NCBI GenBank assembly: GCA_028289195.1 | Contig: JANQQR010000026.1 | Span: forward strand, 62,001 to 126,000 | Reading direction: 5' to 3' | DNA length: 64,000 bases | DNA from: Phycisphaerales bacterium | GTDB taxonomy: Bacteria > Planctomycetota > Phycisphaerae > Phycisphaerales > UBA1924 | Shown here: positions 61,057-64,000 of the stretch, piece after piece | How positions within the stretch are numbered: the stretch's first letter is position 1 | Layout: each line of letters opens with the position of its first letter | Notes under the pieces: generated by a model | Database searches by the model: none | The model's input: the letters and a program-made list of their open reading frames with translations, nothing else | Told to the model about the DNA's origin: nothing | Position numbers and translations under genes: made by a program

Positions 61057-62142
61057 CTAGGGCAGAATCGACCTCGCGGGCCGCGAAGACGCCTGCGAGA
61101 CCGGGGCACCCTCGTATCCGAACGTCAGGGCGTCCGGATCCGTCCGTGGGCCGTCGACAAGCACAGATCCGCTCGGAGCCCAGTGCACCGGGTTCCGGGA
61201 TTCGGCGATCGAGAGCATCGCGACGTGCCCATCCCAGAAGGCCGCGTCCATCCGCCCGCGATGGCGGAAGACGAGCGGGAGGTTCGCACCATCCCCTCCG
61301 CCGCCGAACCTGCCCCACGAGCGCGAATCCACGTCCAGCGCGGTCCGTTCGCCAAAGCTCCCCCAGCGACCGGGGGCGTACGAGGCGTCGAAATCGATGG
61401 TGCCGCGACGGGAATCGAGATAGCGGAAGCCGTCGGCGATCGCGATCTTCGACTCGGCGGCCCCGACGCGATCCAGACGCGGCATGTAGGCGAGCGGGGT
61501 GCGGATCTGGGCGGTGAGCAGGCCGCCCGCGTAGGTCTCCTGGCCGATTCGCACCGGTATGCGCCGCCGGCCCTCCGTCTGCGTTCTGCCGCCGAAGAGC
61601 TGGAAGTTCATGGGCATCAGGAAACTGACCCCCCGGGGCGGCGAGCTGGCGTTGGCGTCGACCCAGTCGGCCATCTGGCTATTGCCGTTGGCCCCGACAG
61701 CGAACACGGGCGAGCGGGTTTCCATCTCGGGGTCCGCGAACTCCTCGAGGAGGTAGTGGAACCGTTGCTCGCGCAGGCGGGGCAGCGGGACCCCCAACCC
61801 GAGCGACGGGCTCATCCAGTCGACATTCTGGACCGGCGCCCGGGAGTCCTGGCTGAGCCTCCGCGTGACGCTCGGCGACGGAGAGTTCCACAGCTGGATG
61901 CCGCTGGTGCTCGCTCCCGGGATCCACTCGTTGTGCTCCAGGCCGTAGGTGTGAAGAGCGACGACGAGCTGTCGTTGCATCGCCGACGAGCCGGCTTGGC
62001 GCGCCATAGCACGGGTTGCGGAGATCGAGGGCATCAGGACGCCGAACAGGACCGACACGATGGCGACCGAGACCATCAGTTCGACAGCCGTGAATGCCGG
62101 GCATGCCCGGCGCCTCAGCGACCCAGTGTGGTTTCGGCCCAC
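61057..62142 (-). CDS. Prepilin-like protein with H-X9-DG motif (paralog B)
   Basis: 361 residues. GTG start with AGGAGG seven bases upstream. N-terminal signal MGRNHTGSLRRRACP then AFTAVELMVSVAIVSVLFG, a diverged prepilin helix (Ala-Phe cleavage site, Glu at +5 retained). The C-terminal part has RHRGRMDAAFWDGHVAM with the H-X9-DG motif, PLAYMPRLDRVGAAESKIAI and ADGFRYLDSRRG, which align with RYIPKIDRVGNEGKKIAI and ADGFRTFTGSG of paralog A. The two lie in tandem with 256 bases between them and probably arose by duplication. Function unknown. Confidence 0.88.
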   Translation of the reverse strand: MGRNHTGSLRRRACPAFTAVELMVSVAIVSVLFGVLMPSISATRAMARQAGSSAMQRQLVVALHTYGLEHNEWIPGASTSGIQLWNSPSPSVTRRLSQDSRAPVQNVDWMSPSLGLGVPLPRLREQRFHYLLEEFADPEMETRSPVFAVGANGNSQMADWVDANASSPPRGVSFLMPMNFQLFGGRTQTEGRRRIPVRIGQETYAGGLLTAQIRTPLAYMPRLDRVGAAESKIAIADGFRYLDSRRGTIDFDASYAPGRWGSFGERTALDVDSRSWGRFGGGGDGANLPLVFRHRGRMDAAFWDGHVAMLSIAESRNPVHWAPSGSVLVDGPRTDPDALTFGYEGAPVSQASSRPARSILP

Positions 62143-62245
62143 CGCCGAACCTCCTCGGACAATCCCAACGCCACAGCGGCGCGTTCATGCAAGAACATCG
62201 ACACCTCGTTCGAGGCAACGAATGTTGTCCGGGAGGATACTGAGT

Positions 62246-64000
62246 TTATGGGCAGACGGCGAGCCAGTTGGCCAGCGTGTCCGTCACGTCGGCGAAGTCC
62301 ACGATGCCGTCGTTGTTGGAGTCACCCTCGCCGGCACTCCCCGGGGCGTACATGTTCAGCCAGTTGCCCAGGATCGCGGTGATATCGCCGAAATTCACCA
62401 TTCCGTCGCCGTTCGCATCACCGGTGCAGAACGGCGAGATCACGATGTCCGGACCGAGGAACAGCACGGCATCGTACGGTTCCGGGGTGCCGCCGTTGTT
62501 GTAGATCAGGCGGGCGCTGAGCACAGCGCCGCCGAACGACGCGGGGTCCAGGGGATCGGACGGCGTCGCGCCGGCGAGGCGCGGCTGGAGGACGCTCGCC
62601 GAAAACACCGAACCCGAGGCCACCGAGTCCGAATCGCCCAGAACGAGCGAATCGACCGTGTACGACCGCCCCGAATTCGCGCCGGCGAAACTCTCGCCGG
62701 TCTCCAGGAGTCTCTCGAGCTCGTACCCGCTGGGGGTGTTGACCGCCCGGAAGAACGCGGTGCGTTCCATCCCGACGGTCGGCTGGAACGGTGCGACGAA
62801 GTACACGTTGCCGTTCAGATCCATCGCGGGTCCGGAGAAGGTGACCGGTGAGCCCGTTGCGATCGTCCCGATCGGGGACCCGCCGTTCGCGTCGAGCACC
62901 TCTTTGCCCGCGTATGCCGCGACAGTCCAGGTCTCGGAGCCAGGCGCAAAGACAGCGACCGCGACAAACTCGCCGTCCGTGGGATCGGATCCGACGACGG
63001 CCGCGGCGGGATGACCGCTCTGCGCGTCCGTGCCGATTGCGACCTGCCCGTTCCCGCCACGGAATGTCTGTTGACTCAGGTACTGGTGGAACTCCGCGTC
63101 CCCGCCAAGGTTGGTGGAAAAGACGCCGTCGCTGACCGGAGAGGGCAACACGGCCGATCGTGTGGCGACAGGGTTCCCGGATCCATCGATCGCGAACAGG
63201 TTGAGAGCGTTCGTCCGGTCGGGGGCCAACGTTCTGGCCAGCGAGCCCACAACGCCCACACCGCCGAGGTCTGTTACGGACGAGAACGACGGATTCCCTC
63301 GGTGGGCGTCGACACCGGGATCGAGGTGCGTCGAAACACCCGGGGCGCCGCCGGCCCGGTACGAATTGGCGAAATTCAGCGCGAGAGCGATGCCCGATGG
63401 AGCCATCGCGGGCGTGTTGGTGGTGATGGTGTCGTCGTCGATCACGAAGCTCGTTGCCGGCACATCCGCCACCAGGTTCGTCCCAGCGCTGCTGAGAGCC
63501 ACGTTCACCGCCCCCGAGCGTGAGAGCAGGTCAACGGTGAGCACGTTCTCCCCCAGCACAGCGGCTGAAGAGGGGGCGTTGAAGTCATCCGCTCGCAGTG
63601 CCACGAGTCCTGACGCATCGATCCCGCCAAGCGAAAGTGTGGCGGTGTCGTCGGCCGCGATGCTCGGCCGGCTGGAAAGACCAACCACCCGGGTTACGAA
63701 CAGTCGCTCCGGTGAGTCTTCGTGCTGGCCTATCAGTGCTCCAATGACGTTCGTGGCCGTGCTCGAGAAATCGCTCAGGCTCAAGCCGAAGCGGCGGTCG
63801 AAGGTGAGCACGCTGACGGTCGAAGGCGCGGAGTTCGCGACAGGGTTGATGCCCGCTCCCGGAGTCGTCCAGACGGCAAAGTCCGGAGACACGGGGGCGA
63901 CGTCCAACTCCTGGTTCGGGCTCAGCGCCAGCGAACCCAGCGAATGCGTCGCGAACATCGGGTCCGGATCAGCCGATGATTTCAGCACCGGCCCGATGCG
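62246..64000 (-). CDS. Exported protein with C-terminal dockerin-like repeats (5' end outside window)
   Basis: At least 584 codons; the frame is open to the right edge, so the N-terminus is missing. The visible part is beta-rich with Asp/Ser/Thr-rich strands (RPSIAADDTATLSLGG, DPTDGEFVAVAVFAPG). The C-terminus has two calcium-binding dockerin-type repeats: DANGDGMVNFGDITAILGNW and DSNNDGIVDFADVTDTLANW, ending WLAVCP. Planctomycete proteins of this type are exported and end in such repeats; here they may serve as anchoring or calcium sites, as no cohesin is visible. Function unknown. The GTG near 63988 is internal and not the start. Confidence 0.88.
   Translation of the reverse strand, partial: RIGPVLKSSADPDPMFATHSLGSLALSPNQELDVAPVSPDFAVWTTPGAGINPVANSAPSTVSVLTFDRRFGLSLSDFSSTATNVIGALIGQHEDSPERLFVTRVVGLSSRPSIAADDTATLSLGGIDASGLVALRADDFNAPSSAAVLGENVLTVDLLSRSGAVNVALSSAGTNLVADVPATSFVIDDDTITTNTPAMAPSGIALALNFANSYRAGGAPGVSTHLDPGVDAHRGNPSFSSVTDLGGVGVVGSLARTLAPDRTNALNLFAIDGSGNPVATRSAVLPSPVSDGVFSTNLGGDAEFHQYLSQQTFRGGNGQVAIGTDAQSGHPAAAVVGSDPTDGEFVAVAVFAPGSETWTVAAYAGKEVLDANGGSPIGTIATGSPVTFSGPAMDLNGNVYFVAPFQPTVGMERTAFFRAVNTPSGYELERLLETGESFAGANSGRSYTVDSLVLGDSDSVASGSVFSASVLQPRLAGATPSDPLDPASFGGAVLSARLIYNNGGTPEPYDAVLFLGPDIVISPFCTGDANGDGMVNFGDITAILGNWLNMYAPGSAGEGDSNNDGIVDFADVTDTLANWLAVCP

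Noticed and set aside
62246-63988. Complete gene starting at the GTG near 63988
   Set aside because: The frame continues to the right edge with plausible coding sequence, so the gene is partial.

Overview
The window is high-GC DNA packed with genes on both strands, and it most likely comes from a planctomycete of the Phycisphaerae type. Several features point the same way: proteins ending in PEP-CTERM-like sorting tails, two prepilin-like proteins with an H-X9-DG motif, large Ser/Thr kinases, an ECF sigma factor sitting directly on a kinase-TPR gene, dockerin-like Ca-binding repeats, LpxA plus TolC-type proteins (a double-membrane cell), and a bacterial type A RNase P RNA. No phage, insertion sequence, CRISPR array or plasmid backbone is visible. 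The assignment is an inference from gene families, not from a marker phylogeny.

Layout from left to right. 1-6.3 kb (minus strand): a Ser/Thr kinase cut by the left edge, an HNH nuclease, purH and a BamB-like lipoprotein. 6.4-12.4 kb: riboflavin synthase, then a minus-strand run of GluQ, a DUF192 lipoprotein, a SpoIIE-type phosphatase and LpxA, followed by a pterin dehydratase and an oxidoreductase-like gene. 12.4-12.9 kb: rnpB with its terminator. 12.9-19.7 kb (minus): two paralogous exported beta-helix proteins, a large zinc metalloprotease and RlmE. 19.9-25.2 kb (plus): a complete MacA-MacB-TolC-like tripartite efflux operon. 25.3-33.3 kb: a DUF481 porin-like protein, a lipoprotein, a SpoU methyltransferase, RpiA, TsaC, a second TolC-like lipoprotein, an SH3-domain exported protein and an HD protein.

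33.3-38.8 kb: an O-methyltransferase, a diaminopropionate-lyase-like enzyme, a three-gene membrane operon (four-TM protein, Pmp3/YqaE peptide, K+ channel) and a CocE-type hydrolase. 38.9-43.5 kb: an ECF sigma factor, a kinase-TPR protein and a cobalamin-binding sensor-like protein. 43.5-48.3 kb: a PEP-CTERM-like metalloprotease with a hairpin-rich leader, tRNA-Ala(GGC), a solitary DNA methyltransferase and an ABC-2 exporter. 48.3-57.3 kb: an orphan gene, a methyltransferase overlapping dnaN, transketolase, an abundant-looking porin and acetyl-CoA synthetase. 57.5-64 kb (minus): two tandem PEP-CTERM paralogs, two tandem prepilin-like proteins and a dockerin-type protein cut by the right edge.

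Most of the window is ordinary housekeeping and cell-envelope content. The items most worth following up are the cobalamin sensor with a CarH-like W-x9-EH motif, a 14-base inverted repeat that buries the start codon of a TolC gene, the Pmp3/K+ channel operon, a set of genes whose -10 boxes lie so close to the start codon that the mRNAs should be leaderless, and the hairpin-rich leader before the PEP-CTERM metalloprotease.
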